Shown here: piece by piece, positions 47,076-58,867 of the stretch
How positions within the stretch are numbered: position 1 is the first letter of the stretch
Layout of the letters: every line of letters begins with the position of its first letter
Origin: Acanthochromis polyacanthus
Taxonomy: Eukaryota; Chordata; Actinopteri; Pomacentridae
Length of the DNA stretch: 64,000 nt
Assembly (NCBI RefSeq): GCF_021347895.1
Contig: NC_067128.1
Span: 2,042,010 to 2,106,009 of the forward strand
Direction: 5' to 3'
Position numbers and translations under genes: made by a program
Notes under the pieces: generated by a model
Seen by the model: the letters and a program-made list of their open reading frames with translations, nothing else
Told to the model about the DNA's origin: nothing
Databases searched by the model: none

Positions 47076-48920
47076 TGGAAATGAAATCCATCCTCGGATC
47101 CTTTCTGATGGAACCTCCTCTGATCTCCTCCTCCTGTTGGAGATGAACAACGTCTCATTCTTTGTACAGACAGATGTCAGTTCACAGAATAGTTCGGCTG
47201 TATTTTTACACACGTTGTGATGCTTTAAGGACACGAGAACGATGCTGTGAAAACGGCTGTTAGCATCGCATATAAAACCGTGGCACACTGACAGCTCCTT
47301 GGAAAAGTCAGGAGGTAAGTTGAGCTCTTCCCTTGAAAGTTCCTCATGTCAGAATTCACTCTGAGCTCAGCTGGTAAGATTAAGCTCTGCTCCATCCAGA
47401 CTGACAGTGGCGATATTCCGAAAACACCTCTCTCAGCTGATAAACACCTATCATGGCGTCACTGTGCTAGCATTGTGCTAGCTGTTAGTTAGCCGCGGCG
47501 CTGTAGCTGCTGTGTGTGGAGTGTCGCACAAACCTTTGCTAGTCTTGATAAGTCCATGTAGCTTGAGTGAAGGTAATGACTTGATGAAATATGACGTTTT
47601 TTTCTTCAAACGGTTTTTAAAAAAGCACTCGAAGCTTGTTAGTATTAGCTTGAAATGCGACCGCCACCAGGTGTTCCGTCAGCTGCTAATGCGCCGCCAA
47701 GGGCTGAAGCTCAAAGCCAGGTGGGAAATATTACAAAAATATAATTATTATTGTACTGTAGTCAAGTACAATGATTACTATTGTACTTTTAATTTCTGGA
47801 AACATGGATTTTTTTTTAGGCTAAGAAGATTTACACGTCATTTAATTATTAAAAAAGATATTGTAAACTTAACCTTGAGTGGGCGTGGCCAGGAAGGTCT
47901 GGGTTTGTGGAGCGAATTTATGTTGTGCAACATACTGAGTTGTTTATTTCATTGTTTTCCTGTGCAGTTAGCTGTGTTTTGAGTTATTTACCTTGTTAAA
48001 TTAGGTGAAGCTGTGACTCCATGTAGTGGGTTACCAGGTTAGTCTACAGTTTCAGCACAATAAAGTGTTTCCCCACAGTGTCAGACTGTGATTCACGCTT
48101 TATACCGAAACACCTATGAGGAAAAACTGACATGTACCAACTGGTATTAATCAGGTGAGATCAGCTGTTAGCAGTAATACCAAGCAGATGACTAATTAGA
48201 GGTTCTGGCACAGTGAAATGTCTGAATGTTGGAATGTAAAACATAGCTAACTAGTGATGCAGTGTTTTCACACATCTGCCATCAGGCATTTAAATGGGAA
48301 CCTCAGTGATCACAGGCTGCGCAGGTGCTTGGCTTGTTGGCTGCCAAATCGTATAAGTAGGTGATAAAAAATAAACTTGTTTAGCTGGTTTAAAGCATGC
48401 TAACTGGGGTAGTGGTTTATACTTTAACAAAATATTTCACACCAACCAGGACAGCCTCCTCTTTTATTTCTCTGTGCAACATTGATCCTGTTTTTGTGAC
48501 ATGTACAGCAGATATTCTACAAAACCAGACAGCACAAACTGATAAAACGTGCCTGTCTCTTGGTTAAAGTCAAGTTTCAAGATGTTTTTCCTCGCATTGA
48601 ATACTGGAAGGTGTAGTCTGTGTATTCCACTGTGGGAAAAAGGCTTTTAGAGGTGTTTAGCTGTACTCTCTGGAATGGTTTGCTGTTATTTTACAGATTT
48701 TCCCTGTTTCAAGAAGAAAAACAGATATTAACTAGTAAAATCACACAATTTTTTTTAGATTACGTGGTAACTGTGAGAAAACAGTTCAGTCTATGATAAA
48801 AATCTGTATTTTTTTATTATTTTGCCATGTTAATATGCCATTAGTTTACAGTTATATGCCATGTTTGCACATTTTTATTTCTTATATTTTATTTCTTCCA
48901 GCCTTGGTGTCAGATTCTCA
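47076..48920. other. Unannotated; CpG-richer patch near 47.45-47.72 kb
   Basis: 47430-47530 (gtgctagctgttagttagcc, gcggcgctgtag) and 47655-47722 (cgaccgccaccaggtgttcc) are GC-rich islands. The longest frame here, 156 codons to 47982, has no ATG at its start and no known domain. A promoter is possible but unproven. Confidence 0.25.
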
Positions 48921-48923
48921 CTG

Positions 48924-48927
<4 letters not shown>

Positions 48928-48961
<34 letters not shown>
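48928..48961. repeat. (CT)n microsatellite
   Basis: A perfect tctc run just before a gcag splice-acceptor-like site. Confidence 0.93.
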
Positions 48962-48964
<3 letters not shown>

Positions 48965-48965
48965 G

Positions 48966-48995
48966 TAAATATGGAAATAGAATCATCAAACAAAG
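48966..48995 (+). other. Candidate 30-bp microexon
   Basis: A CT tract and tgcag precede, and gtatgtgg follows, the usual acceptor and donor. The 30 bases would add the peptide KYGNRIIKQ with split codons at both ends and keep frame. Without neighbouring exons this is only a splice-site coincidence worth a check. Confidence 0.15.
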
Positions 48996-49079
48996 GTATG
49001 TGGAAACAAGGAGTGAGAGTTTATCAAGTCATTATTTGTGGCACATTCAGCATCTTCATGGCAATGAAATAGCTTAGAA

Positions 49080-50369
49080 CAAGTCCAACTCTTCATCTTA
49101 TTTATTTTTGTGAACCCATTTATTTAAACGTTTGAACACTGTGGGGTTTGTGGCTTTTTTGATTCTGCATTCTGTAAAATAATCATACAGACGGTCTCCA
49201 TGTTGGGGCCGGTGCAGACTCACTGCAGAGCTCCTGTGGCTTTCTGTCACGGCACATCAGAATCTGATTTGCAGATGATACAATCACTCTTTGTTGTAAT
49301 CAGTGTGTGCCTTCAAGCTTAAATGAATCTCTGATATCCATTTATTTATTCTGCTTCTGTAATGATTCTCAAAAACATCCAGGTCACACTAACCGTACTG
49401 TTTTACTGGACTTCTTCTTCTGGTTGGCCGGAGCCGTGTAGCTCCCAAAAAAGTGACATAAAAGATACATTTGAAAATTAATACATTTTAAACTTAGCAT
49501 TTTATGAACAAAAAGGTCCATAATGACAGCAAATTTAGCTCTAATATTGCTCCAAAGGCTCCATTAAAGATTCTTCATAGAGCATTGTTTGCTGTTTTGT
49601 TCAAATTTTGGATCATCTGTATTTGTTAAGTCCACCCATAAAATCTCTTGCAAGTACAGCTACTGTTGATGAAGTAATTGACCTATTTTTTTATTGCATT
49701 AAAATACATTTTTGTCTAGTAGCTTTTTTTTTTATTGCAGTCAATCCTGATTCATTCACACGGTGGAAGAAATGAACAGTGCTGCTCATAAAAACAAAGA
49801 TTAACACCTAAATGTGTAATAATGTTGAGGGTTAAAAGGGAAAAGACAACAAATTAGAAGGAATACAGAATGTGTGATGAACAATCATAATTAAACGAGA
49901 TCAAAATCTTTATTAGAGTAAAAAACAAAAGACAATTTATGAAACTGATGCAATTAAAGTGAAGTGGCTGATTGGCTGTTCCATCGATTCCAGAAGCCAG
50001 AAAGACCTTTAGAAAGGGCATTACAATAATCGAGTTGTTATAAGAGCTGGGATGAGTTTTTGTGGATCGTGTTGAGTTAACATTTCTAAAATAATAGAAG
50101 TTGTGATGATCTTTCCCTGAGAGATGAAAGTCAGCTCTGGGTCTGTAATTACAGCCGGCCTCGCTGCTTCTCTCTGTACTTCTAAAGCCAGATTCTTCCT
50201 TCTGTTGCTGATCAATTCCCTCTTTGATTTAAGGGCAACGAGTAAAGATTTGACTTTAACAATTTATTCCGTATTCATGTATTAAATATCAAGAAGGCCC
50301 AGTAACAGGAGGATTCTGCAGAGCTGTGCAGCTGTGTGTCTGCTGACATCATGTACGTGCTTCATCTAG
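49080..50369. other. Unannotated stretch
   Basis: On the minus strand, 50021-50215 is open (NRRKNLALEVQREAARPAVI...) but has no recognised domain. The rest is AT-rich. Confidence 0.35.
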
Positions 50370-50529
50370 GAACGAGGAGAGCAGCGAGCCGAGTCGACTC
50401 CCTCGTGAAGCACCTGAAGATGACCACACTGATACCTGATAGCAGCGCTGATATCGGAGCGAGACCAGCCGACATTCCCGCAGAGGTCCGTCCGGCTCTG
50501 GAGACGACACTCAGGATGCATCTGTCCAG
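50370..50529 (+). CDS. Candidate orphan exon (160 bp)
   Basis: A GC-rich segment bounded by gcttcatctag and ccag/gttaga. One frame is open throughout: ...SRVDSLVKHLKMTTLIPDSS, then ADIGARPADIPAEVRPALET, then TLRMHLSR. It uses mixed codons unlike the AT-rich surroundings. I do not recognise the protein. The acceptor has only a weak pyrimidine tract and the donor (gttaga) is imperfect, so chance or a transposon remnant is quite possible. Confidence 0.25.
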
Positions 50530-51006
50530 GTTAGATTCCTTAAAGACCCTCTCCTATAAAAATCTAGTTTTTTACCTTGTTAAAAATGTCCACATGGTGT
50601 ATTTTTATCACCTGGAAGATCACATCATGAGTAAAATGAGCTTTCAGCGCCATGGCTGAGTATTTCTGCCTCCAAGCTGCAGTGGTCTGATGACATCCTC
50701 AAAAACACACATTCAGACTTCCATTTTTTTTATTCTTAACAAACATCAGGAACCAAACTTGCGGAGCTGTCTGTGTTCTTCTTCGTAATTGGTTTCTAGT
50801 TCGAACATGTATGACGGAATTACAGGGGGTCCTCGGTTTACGACGTCCTCAACTTACGGCATTTCATCATTATGTTGGAGCTGCTTATGTGGAACTAGTT
50901 GATGAGCAGAGCGGACAAATAGGTCGTCACGCGGCTCTATCAGACAGCTTTGTTTCCATTCTCTGGTTGTACTCCTTGGATTGTGCTACATTCACTAACT
51001 TTTTAT

Positions 51007-51258
51007 CCCCCGCCTCCACGAAGTGGAAAAGGGGGATATAGGTTTGGCCTCCGTCTGTCCGTCCGTCCGTCAGAGATGAAGGGGACAGCTTTTCTCAGAA
51101 ACTATTCCAGCTAGGATTATGAAATTTAGTGTGTAGCTTCACACCATGGACACCTTGATCAAGTTCGAAAATGAGACCTGTGCGATAATATTTAACAGAG
51201 TTATGGCCCTTGATCACTATCTTGGATATAGACTCATAGACATCACATGTGGCGGGGG
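51007..51258. mobile_element. Nested repeat with CCCCCGCC/GGCGGGGG ends
   Basis: It begins cccccgcctccacgaagtgg and ends gtggcggggg, with ccgtctgtccgtccgtccgt near the left end. This looks like a fish repeat of unknown class with short inverted ends; at is found at both outer borders. It lies inside the Tigger copy and is therefore younger. Confidence 0.6.
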
Positions 51259-51293
51259 ATATTGATGACCATGTCGTCTTGTTGTTCTTCATC

Positions 51294-51400
51294 ATGGCTC
51301 CCAGCATAAGTCAGACTCTTCTGATGTTTGGAAGAAAAGGAAAGCCGTCTCCATGGAAGTGAAATTAGACAGAATAAAAAGCTGGAGGTCTGATTTATGA
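51294..51400 (+). pseudogene. Tigger transposase N-terminal remnant (frameshifted)
   Basis: ATG GCT CCC opens the frame. A one-base loss after the third codon breaks it; in the next frame the text reads HKSDSSDVWKKRKAVSMEVK, then LDRIKSWRSDL and a stop. Tigger/pogo transposases commonly start MAPK-x-K-S and then run into a KKRK basic stretch and the first helix of the CENP-B-like DNA-binding domain. The DDE part is absent. Confidence 0.7.
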
Positions 51401-51759
51401 TGAAAATCGACTTACATAGATCAGTAGGAACGGAGCTCTGATGTAAGTCGAGGACCTCCTCTGGTCCAATATTATAACTCGTCGTTGTTTAGTACAGAGT
51501 GGTTTTCCAGAGTTCGAGCAGAGGCATAGGTGAGCTGGTGTGTTTGAGTCACAAAGGTATGATTCTAGAGAAAACAACAGTTTAGCCATTTAAAGGCAAG
51601 AAGGGATTGTTTTCACGGAAAAGAGCTTCTAAATATGGAACTTTGATTCACAGAGAAGCATTTTTAGAGGTTAAGTCAATGGAAGAAGAATCTTAAAGTC
51701 TTGCAAATGTGAGTTTGAATGCATCCAGTCTCTCAGGATTTGTAAAGTATGTCCGATAC

Positions 51760-51905
51760 AGGATTCAGTCAAAGTCAAGGTCAGCTTTATTGTCAGTTTT
51801 GTCATGTGTACAGGACATAGATGGGACTGAAATACCCCAGTGCAAACATGCCAGGCAGTGTAGGAATAAAGAAACAAAGACACTAAGAAACAAAACAAAA
51901 TAGAT
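51760..51905. repeat. Dispersed fish repeat, class unknown
   Basis: The text agtcaaggtcagctttattg, tcagttt-gtcatgtgtacaggacata and ataccccagtg resembles a common fish LINE or SINE 3' region by memory. There is no second copy in the window. Confidence 0.35.
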
Positions 51906-52479
51906 TTAAAACTCTTTGCTGGGATAGGAACAGTTGGTTCATTAAGGCATTGCTCTGAGTTTCTCACCAAGCTCTTCAGGAGTAATCAGGACCTCATGAT
52001 TGCATATTTCCAGAGAAGATTGTCTGAGCCTGGAACCATCCCAGAACTGATTCTTGGAATTTTGTGGGTGAAAATTTTGGCAGCATTCATGAAGAGAAGC
52101 ACTTACTCAAAATGTTCAGAGTAAATACGAAGGAACAAAAACTCCATTATAAATAAATCACCATTAAAAAACAATGTTAGTCGTTTAAAAAACTGGCAAC
52201 CTGAGAGGAGTCATGACACATATTAAAGACGTAATCAAAATGTAATCAAGTAATCCTCAACAATGTAACTATACTCTAATTACACATTGTTTCAAATCTT
52301 ACCTATTTATTTTCTAGTCTGATTACATCATCCTAATTTGATCTAATACTATCCAAGCCTGGTTTGGAAGTCTACATTTTCACTACTGAGCTGTTCTATA
52401 GCAGAGCTGCATGGCACTAAATCAATAGATGAGTAATCAATTTGGATCATTATTTAAAAGTCTAAATTGGGACGAGTAT
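51906..52479. other. Unannotated AT-rich stretch
   Basis: No feature seen. Confidence 0.4.
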
Positions 52480-52640
52480 TTAGTTAACATTTCAGTGATA
52501 TCCAGTCATTTTTTATTAATAAATGATTGTTTCCATAATAAATAAGACATGATCATAATGAACATAAAAACATTAGCTTTTTTACTTTTATTAAAAACGT
52601 ATGCAAGATACATCCCATGGCCTTCAAAAGTCCCTCAGTC
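52480..52640 (+). repeat. Dispersed repeat, copy 2 (pair with 45.9 kb)
   Basis: It matches 45940-46150 in order: agttaacattt, agtgatatccagtcattttt, attaataaatgattgttt, gacatgatcataatgaacat, cgtatgcaagatacatccca. Confidence 0.75.
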
Positions 52641-52839
52641 TTCCTGTTTTTAATCACATGTGGAATTCCTATCTCTGAGCTAATGCTGCTGAAAATGTAA
52701 AAACAGCAGCTTGACAAGAAAAAAAAGCCTTTCTCCCTGAGGAAACACCCCAGTCTCTTAGTGAGCAATAAATCTGGCACTTGGGGGGACTTCTCAGTGT
52801 TTGTGTGTGTGCTTGAGCGTGTAAATGTACTCGGTGTCT

Positions 52840-53464
52840 TCAAGCCCATCGCCTCCAGAGCTGTCAAACTCTACCGCGACATCCGTACCCCTCGACCCCT
52901 GCGACTCCCGTTTTGTTCTCGGCTCCCCCGGGGCCCCTCAGATACCCCTCTGGCCCTGTCTTCTCGGATCCTCCACACCATCCACCCCGGTAGCCTTTGA
53001 CCTCCACGGCACCTCTGCCTCTCTGCCCCTCTGCATTCCAGCACAGGCGCTGAAACCCGAGCCGGCGGTGAGCTCATCGGCCGGGCCGCGGAATCAAGAG
53101 CTGAATGATACCAAAAAACGGGAGAAAAAACCCGGAGAGGGGGCGAGGCAGCCTCGTCGGAGCGAGACAGGTCTGGAACTGGTTCTGTGTGTCGGTTTCG
53201 CCGGGGCTCCTCGGGGGGTTAAGTTACACCAGAGAAAGCGAAGGAGGAAGAGGAGCTGCTCTTTGAATTCTCTCTGCTTTTGTCTGACTGCCTGGTGCCT
53301 TCACTTTCCTCCAGACACACTCCAGTGAGCCTACCGCCCTCCATCCAGGCTTTTTCAAGTTAACGAGCCCCGTCGGTCTCGTCGCCGGGTCGGGATGTGA
53401 AGGGAAACGCCGTGAGGTCGCGCTCTCCACTCTCTCAGCGCCTCTGTTCCTCCCTGACCCTGCC
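52840..53464 (+). promoter_or_regulatory. GC/CpG-rich block, candidate promoter and 5' leader
   Basis: This is one of the most CpG-rich stretches of the window (ggctcccccggggcccctca, gagccggcggtgagctcatc, cgtcggtctcgtcgccgggt). It leads directly into the ATG at 53465. An ORF of 167 codons (52825-53328) crosses it but ends before that ATG and has no domain; it is best read as leader or chance. No TATA box stands out, as in many CpG-island promoters. The transcription start is not visible. Confidence 0.5.
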
Positions 53465-53488
53465 ATGACCACCAAGTGTCTAAAGACA
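53465..53488 (+). CDS. Candidate first coding exon of a host gene
   Basis: ATG in good context (ctgccATGA, G at -3) opens eight codons, MTTKCLKT, directly followed by a consensus donor, aca/gtaagt, in phase 0. The block upstream is CpG-rich as expected of a promoter. I do not recognise the gene from eight residues. The next exon was not found in the 10.5 kb to the window's end, so the first intron would be long. Alternative: an untranslated exon whose ATG is incidental. This is the best-supported host gene start here. Confidence 0.5.
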
Positions 53489-53490
53489 GT

Positions 53491-55017
53491 AAGTGTCTCT
53501 CTCTTTTTTTCTTTTTTTGAGTCGTCTGCCAGGCTGAGTGAGTTTTTCTCTGCGTCTCTTTTTCTCCTCAAAACTGCATCTCAAATGTCACATCTCCAAA
53601 ATCATTGTGATTCAAGTCTCACGTTGTGATGAGCACCATTAAGATGCTTAATCACTGCAAACATAATTAAACCAATCAGTGTCTCTCTCTCTCAAGCTGA
53701 GTTTGAGGGAAGAAGGCTGCAGTGGAAGCTGGAAAAAGAAAAAAAAAAACGAGTATTTTAACGGAGAGCATCTCCAGCTGAAAGCAAAGATGAACTTTTA
53801 AAAGTTTTAAGAGTGCCATTAGATAAACCTTTTCATCCATGCATTATTCATGGCCACCGTGTTTCTTTCTAGTTCACTGCCTGTTGTTCGCCGTGTCTCT
53901 TCCCTTGACCTCCTGCGCTTGTCTTGTCAACCTTTGGGGCGACGAATGCCTCCGAAGCAAACTTTTTAAACAGGGTTGATGATTTTAATAGCTGGCCCCA
54001 CAGGAGGCTTTAAAGGAAAAAAGGTTGAGCACACATTATTATTATTTTTCTTTTAAAAAAGCCCAATAAAAGAGTGCATCCTGTCTCAGGGGTTGTTTTA
54101 AAAAAAAATCAGAACAGTGTAAAGGGCCAAGTTTACATTCTGAAATCTGCCACCGGCTGCAGAAAAACAACTGGAAATAATTGTGAGCATTCCGGCGATA
54201 ACTTTTAAAACTGTCTGAGGTGAAGCAGGAACAATTATGTGAAACATCTTTCTGCTGTGGTCTCATTATTTAAATGGGTGTGAAGTCCTCCACCGGCTCT
54301 CACAGGTAAACACGACTCGCTTCTTGGGAAATAATGACATCTCTATGATCAAAAGCTTTTTTTTTTTCCTTGTTATTATTTTATTTATTTTCGCTTTGCC
54401 AGGAAAAGCTGCCCCGAATGCACTCAATTTACAAAGCTGTGTTATTCACGGCTTTGACTTAACACGTCGAATCCCAGACCATGACTGCCAATGGATGTGA
54501 TTAATGAGTCAACATTACGGCGTACAGAGAACAGCGGCGCACACCTCTCCACCGTCTACACGTGACCTCTAACATTTAATTATCTTCATACGTTGGCTGT
54601 TACCTCTGTGCTTTACAGTAGCAGCAGGATATTTGCTGCGGCGGCTGCTTTTTATTTCCTCCGACATAATAGTGTTGATGCAAAGACGTCGAGCAGAAGG
54701 CGACCTGAAAGGAAACGCTCCTTCTCACCTTTATCCACCCAGCCGTCGCTTTACAGATACGTGCGTTGGAACAGATTTTTATAGTTACACTATATAAATG
54801 TGTCATGGATCATAAAATACTGCTTTTCATACAGTTGAAATGTAAATTTTTAGTACGTTTAGTTGTTGTGTGTTTCATAACATTGCTCTAGGGTCAGAGT
54901 TATTATTTTTACTTTAATTAGACTTTTTAATGCTGTTTTTATTGTAAAATATCAGCACATATATTCCTTTTTTTCTTAAATGTACCATGTGAGCTCCTGG
55001 AAGCGGTCCATCTAATC
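53491..55017. other. Unannotated; candidate first intron
   Basis: The sequence 53820-54480 is complex and repeat-poor, with possible conserved blocks (gattttaatagctggccccacag). No second exon is visible. Confidence 0.3.
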
Positions 55018-55040
55018 TAATCTATCTATCTATCTATCTT
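55018..55040. repeat. (TCTA)n short microsatellite
   Basis: About five units of tcta between taa and tttgtcc. Confidence 0.85.
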
Positions 55041-56330
55041 TGTCCTTTCTTTGCTGACTCATTTTGAACTTCATTATTCTCGGTTCATAAATTCTAAACA
55101 TGTTTTGCTGCTGCAGGATCAACTTTTTTTCTCTGAATGAGGAAACAGAATATTCATGTTTCACATAATCCGGTTGAATTTCACGTACGTTTCCTTAAGT
55201 GCTGGGAGATCCAATCATCGCTAAGCCGTACGCCAACCAAGAGATCCAACACAAACGAAAGCTCAGAGTTGTCGTTTGGACATTCAGGGTGTGTTGATTG
55301 ATTCATGCACTTAGCAACGTCCAAGAAAACATTCCACCTTAAAAGTTGCCCGTAGCTGCCAGTTGCCTTTAAGCTTCTTAACTAGTAACGGTGAAAACAC
55401 AGCAAGATGTCTTATTTGAAGCCCTTTTCATGACTCCTTACCTCATTCATGCCTCGGTTTTGTTCTCTAAAGTCAAGTTACAGCAAATGTATTGACAGAA
55501 GTTTCTCCATTAAGGGCTCAAGCTCTTCTATTAAACAGTCATTTACCGGATAACACAATGCTAAGACATTATGGGCATTGTAATCCTTTAAAAGGCAGTT
55601 TTCAGGTGTTGTTTTTGTGAATAAATGAGTTGCAACATGGTGACTTTATGAACTATTCATTAAGTCAGATCCTGTGGTCAGTTCTGGTTGACTAATGTCT
55701 AACTGAACCTGGTTACACAAACATACAAACAAGCCACAACTTAACTGTGCCAAAGGTGTGCTGCGGTATTTAAACAAATAACACAACACCTCTCATTATT
55801 TCAAGTGTTTGCTCACTTTATTTGACTATTTGATCAGTATCTGGAGCCTTTGCTCTGTTACTTCAACTGTTCATCTGTTGTTTTTGGTCAGCTGAAATGT
55901 TTAATGATATATTTTTCCTTTAGCATAGTTTTAGCCTACATTTACTCGTAATATTTAACTCTAATATTTAGTATTTAGTGTCACCATCTGTTGCCTTATA
56001 TGTGATATTTAAATAACTTGACTTGACCATTATACTCTTTTTGAAAATATTTTCTCTCTCTTAGCTTACTATTCCATCCTATATCAGTTAGCCTCTTTTT
56101 TGTATAATTATTCCAAATATTTACCCCTTCTTAGCTATCTATATCAACTATTATCCTGTCAGCTGTTTAACTCTTATTATTGGCTAATTATCCAAATGTC
56201 TACTTTCTCATAGCCAGCAATTTAAGCCATAAAGACATTTGTTTTAGTTAACTATTTCAGCAATTTGTCCACACATTTAGGGTTACTTTTTAGATTTTTT
56301 TACCATCTCTTAGCTATTTTACCCTTTATC
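55041..56330. other. Unannotated; degenerate ttagc-rich lead-in
   Basis: From about 55900, ttagc, gctattt and atttca motifs become frequent and seem to be worn copies of the 190-bp units that follow. Confidence 0.4.
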
Positions 56331-56930
56331 TAGCCTACTTTTAGCCAATTATTTCAGCTATTTGTGTATTCAAATGTTTACCTTAAGATTTAAAACATAT
56401 CTGTTTCTTTTAGTTAATCATTTCATCGCCTTATACATGAATTTATGTTCACTGTTTTTCAGCGTTTATCCGTTCTATCTTTGCTAACTTTTTCAACCAT
56501 TAGCCTTTAGCAATTAGCCTATTTTTAGCCAACTATTTCAGCTATTTATGTATTACGCTTAGCTAGTTAGCTATTCAAAATGTTTACCTTAAGATTTACA
56601 ACATTTCTTTTAGTTTAATCATCACATTATACATACATTTATGTTCACTGTTTACAGCATTTATGTGTTCTTTGCTAGTTTTTTCAACCTTTAACCTTTA
56701 GTCAATTAGCCTACTTTTAGCTAACAATTTCAGCTATTTATATATTATGCTTCGCTAGTTAGCTATTCAAAATGTTTACCTTAAGATTTACAAATATCCA
56801 TTTCTATTAGTTTAATCATTGCCTTATAGCTACATAAATTTATGTTCACTGTTTACAGCATTTTTGCGTTCTTTGCTAGTTTTTTCAACCTTTAGCTAAT
56901 TAGCCTACTTTTAGCTAACAATTTAATCTT
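56331..56930. repeat. ~190-bp tandem array, just over three units
   Basis: The phrase tagcctacttttagc (or -atttttagc) starts at 56331, 56515, 56707 and 56901, spacings 184, 192 and 194. Each unit has atttcagctattt, aatgtttaccttaagattta, ttagtt-aatcatt, tttatgttcactgttt and ttgctaacttttttcaacc in the same order. Unit 1 lacks about 10 bp (ttagctagttagct). Confidence 0.9.
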
Positions 56931-58034
56931 TTGTTTTGGACTGCTTCAATAAATTTTTAGCTCACTTTTTTTAATATTTGTTTTGCTTACTAACCCATTT
57001 TGATGCAGTCTGTAATGTAAACTATGTTTTGAGGGTTTTTTTGTCAATTTATTAGCATTCCAACAAAACGTAATCAGCTCTTGCTTATTAAAAGTACCAC
57101 AATAGCGAAGCATTTTATTCAAAGTAAAATGACTGTGTTTAAAGTCAAAATATGATCAGCTAAATCACAAATAAAAGTACTTGGTATGAAGGTAGAGTGG
57201 CTCATGTTGGTATATTTATAAATTTATTTTACCTATAGATTGATATGTTAGCAGCTGGTCAAAGTGGAGCTGATTCTGATTTCCTGATTTCACAGTTTTA
57301 TACTGTTGCAAGCAGCACATGTTTGCAGTGAAGCAAACTGTTAGTTCCCATTTTTCATGTCGAGTCTGTATCTGTACAGTAACTGGTAGCGTTGTAATAA
57401 ATGTCTCCATTAATTCTGCCTTAAGTGAGTTGGAGCGGACGTGTGAAGTTTGAACCAAACTGAAGTGGCATCTTCTCAAATCTTCACATTTCCCACATCA
57501 TTGTTCATGCAAGAGTTCTAGAAAATGTGTTGCTAATGTGTCCGTGTGAGTGACAGCTCAACAGGCGCCTTTTTGAGGCGTAGGGGTTTAAAAGTGCCAA
57601 AAGTGAACACTTGCACCTATAATTGCTTTAGGGGACAGGCAGGTAGTCAGGAACAGTTTCATACATTTAGTACATGAATGAGCACAGTCGACAGCTGGAA
57701 TGTGTTTTTTTGTGCGGCGTGGGGGAAAGAAAGAGGCACAGATTCAAGCGTCTGGTTCCAAACTGTCCATTTGAAGACATTTAATGCTGAGAATTAAAAT
57801 CATTTGACATTATTTTGACAGGAGGAATGAGTCAGCATGTCTTGAGAGTATTAGAAATTAATAAGGGAATGAAAAACACGGCTGGATCTTTTTTTTTTTC
57901 CTTTTTTTTTAAACAGTCCTCTTAATTTATTCTGTCATTTAGAAACTTACAGTAAACTAGAAACAACCAGACAGAGCAGTGAATCCTCGACAAGCCCTAA
58001 TAATACATCTTTAACGTGTTGTACTGAAGAGCAT
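56931..58034. other. Unannotated stretch
   Basis: T-rich runs at 57890-57910; no gene seen. Confidence 0.4.
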
Positions 58035-58859
58035 GAGGGTCACACTCACCTTAGTTCAGGTTCCACATTCAGCCCAGTTTGATCTTAAGTGGGCCTGACC
58101 AGTAAAATCACAGCATAATAACCTATAAATAACTCCAACTCCATATCTTTCCTTTGTTTTAGTGCAAAAAATATATATATTCTGGAAATGTTCACATTCA
58201 ATGAATTATCTTTTTACCAAACATTATGAACAACCTGAAATTTCTAAAGAAAATTTAATTTAATTTCACAGCATTATGCCTCAGTTTTTCATTTCCACAT
58301 TACAACCTACAAATCACTGTTTCCACAAAGGCACAAAAAAATAGTCACTGTCATCTGGAATCGACTGATTTCATATTTTACTTTATGATCTAAACGACAG
58401 ACGTCAGAAAAAAAACAACAAAAATAAGGCAAAATATTGCAAAAATGAGACGCACAATGACAAAAACAAGGCACAAAATGACCAAAAATGAGAAAAACAA
58501 CATGAAACAAACAAAATGGAGACTAACAATTAGACAAAAAAGTTACAGGGAGACAAAAAACAAGATAAACGACAAATGATACACAAAACAATGATTAAAG
58601 CAAACAAAAAAGACAAAATGTTACAAAAATGAGACAGAAAATGACAAAAGAACAATGAACAATCTAATATTTTTACTTTATGATCAAAACAACTTGTCAT
58701 GGTCTGGAAATCATTTTCAATTTATAGTTTTACTAATTTACAACCTGCAGTGAATGTCTTCTCTGGATTTTATACACTTTACAAAGTCATCCCTTTGGCT
58801 GGATTAGGCCGTCTGGCAGGCTGGTTTTGGAACACGGGCCTCATGTTGGACACCCCCTG
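58035..58859 (-). mobile_element. Minisatellite-bearing hAT-like element, copy 6
   Basis: The left end gagggtcacactcacctta is worn; the right end is tcatgttggacaccccctg. It keeps ttccacattcagcccagttt, gtgggcctgaccagtaaaat, the A-rich array (58400-58650), and acaacttgtcatggtctgga. No convincing 8-bp duplication. Confidence 0.78.
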
Positions 58860-58867
58860 CTATAGAA

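Larger units (their letters stand above)
50823..51463 (+). mobile_element. Tigger/pogo-like element, copy 2
   Basis: It starts ta then CAGGGGGTCCTCGGTTTACG and ends gatgtaagtcgaggacctcc, the same ends as 21282-22119 but in the other orientation; the right TA is lost. A transposase start lies at 51294. A second repeat is nested at 51007-51258. Confidence 0.75.

Noticed and set aside
47512..47982. 156-codon ORF
   Set aside because: No ATG at the start, mixed composition, no domain, no splice-bounded support.
50021..50215. 64-codon minus-strand ORF with RRKNLALEVQREAARPAVI
   Set aside because: No known domain and no start context; could be a worn repeat, not enough to call.
52825..53328. 167-codon ORF in the CpG-rich block
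   Set aside because: Low-complexity Ser/Pro then Arg/Lys content in GC-rich leader DNA; ends before the better ATG-donor pair. Kept only as promoter/leader.
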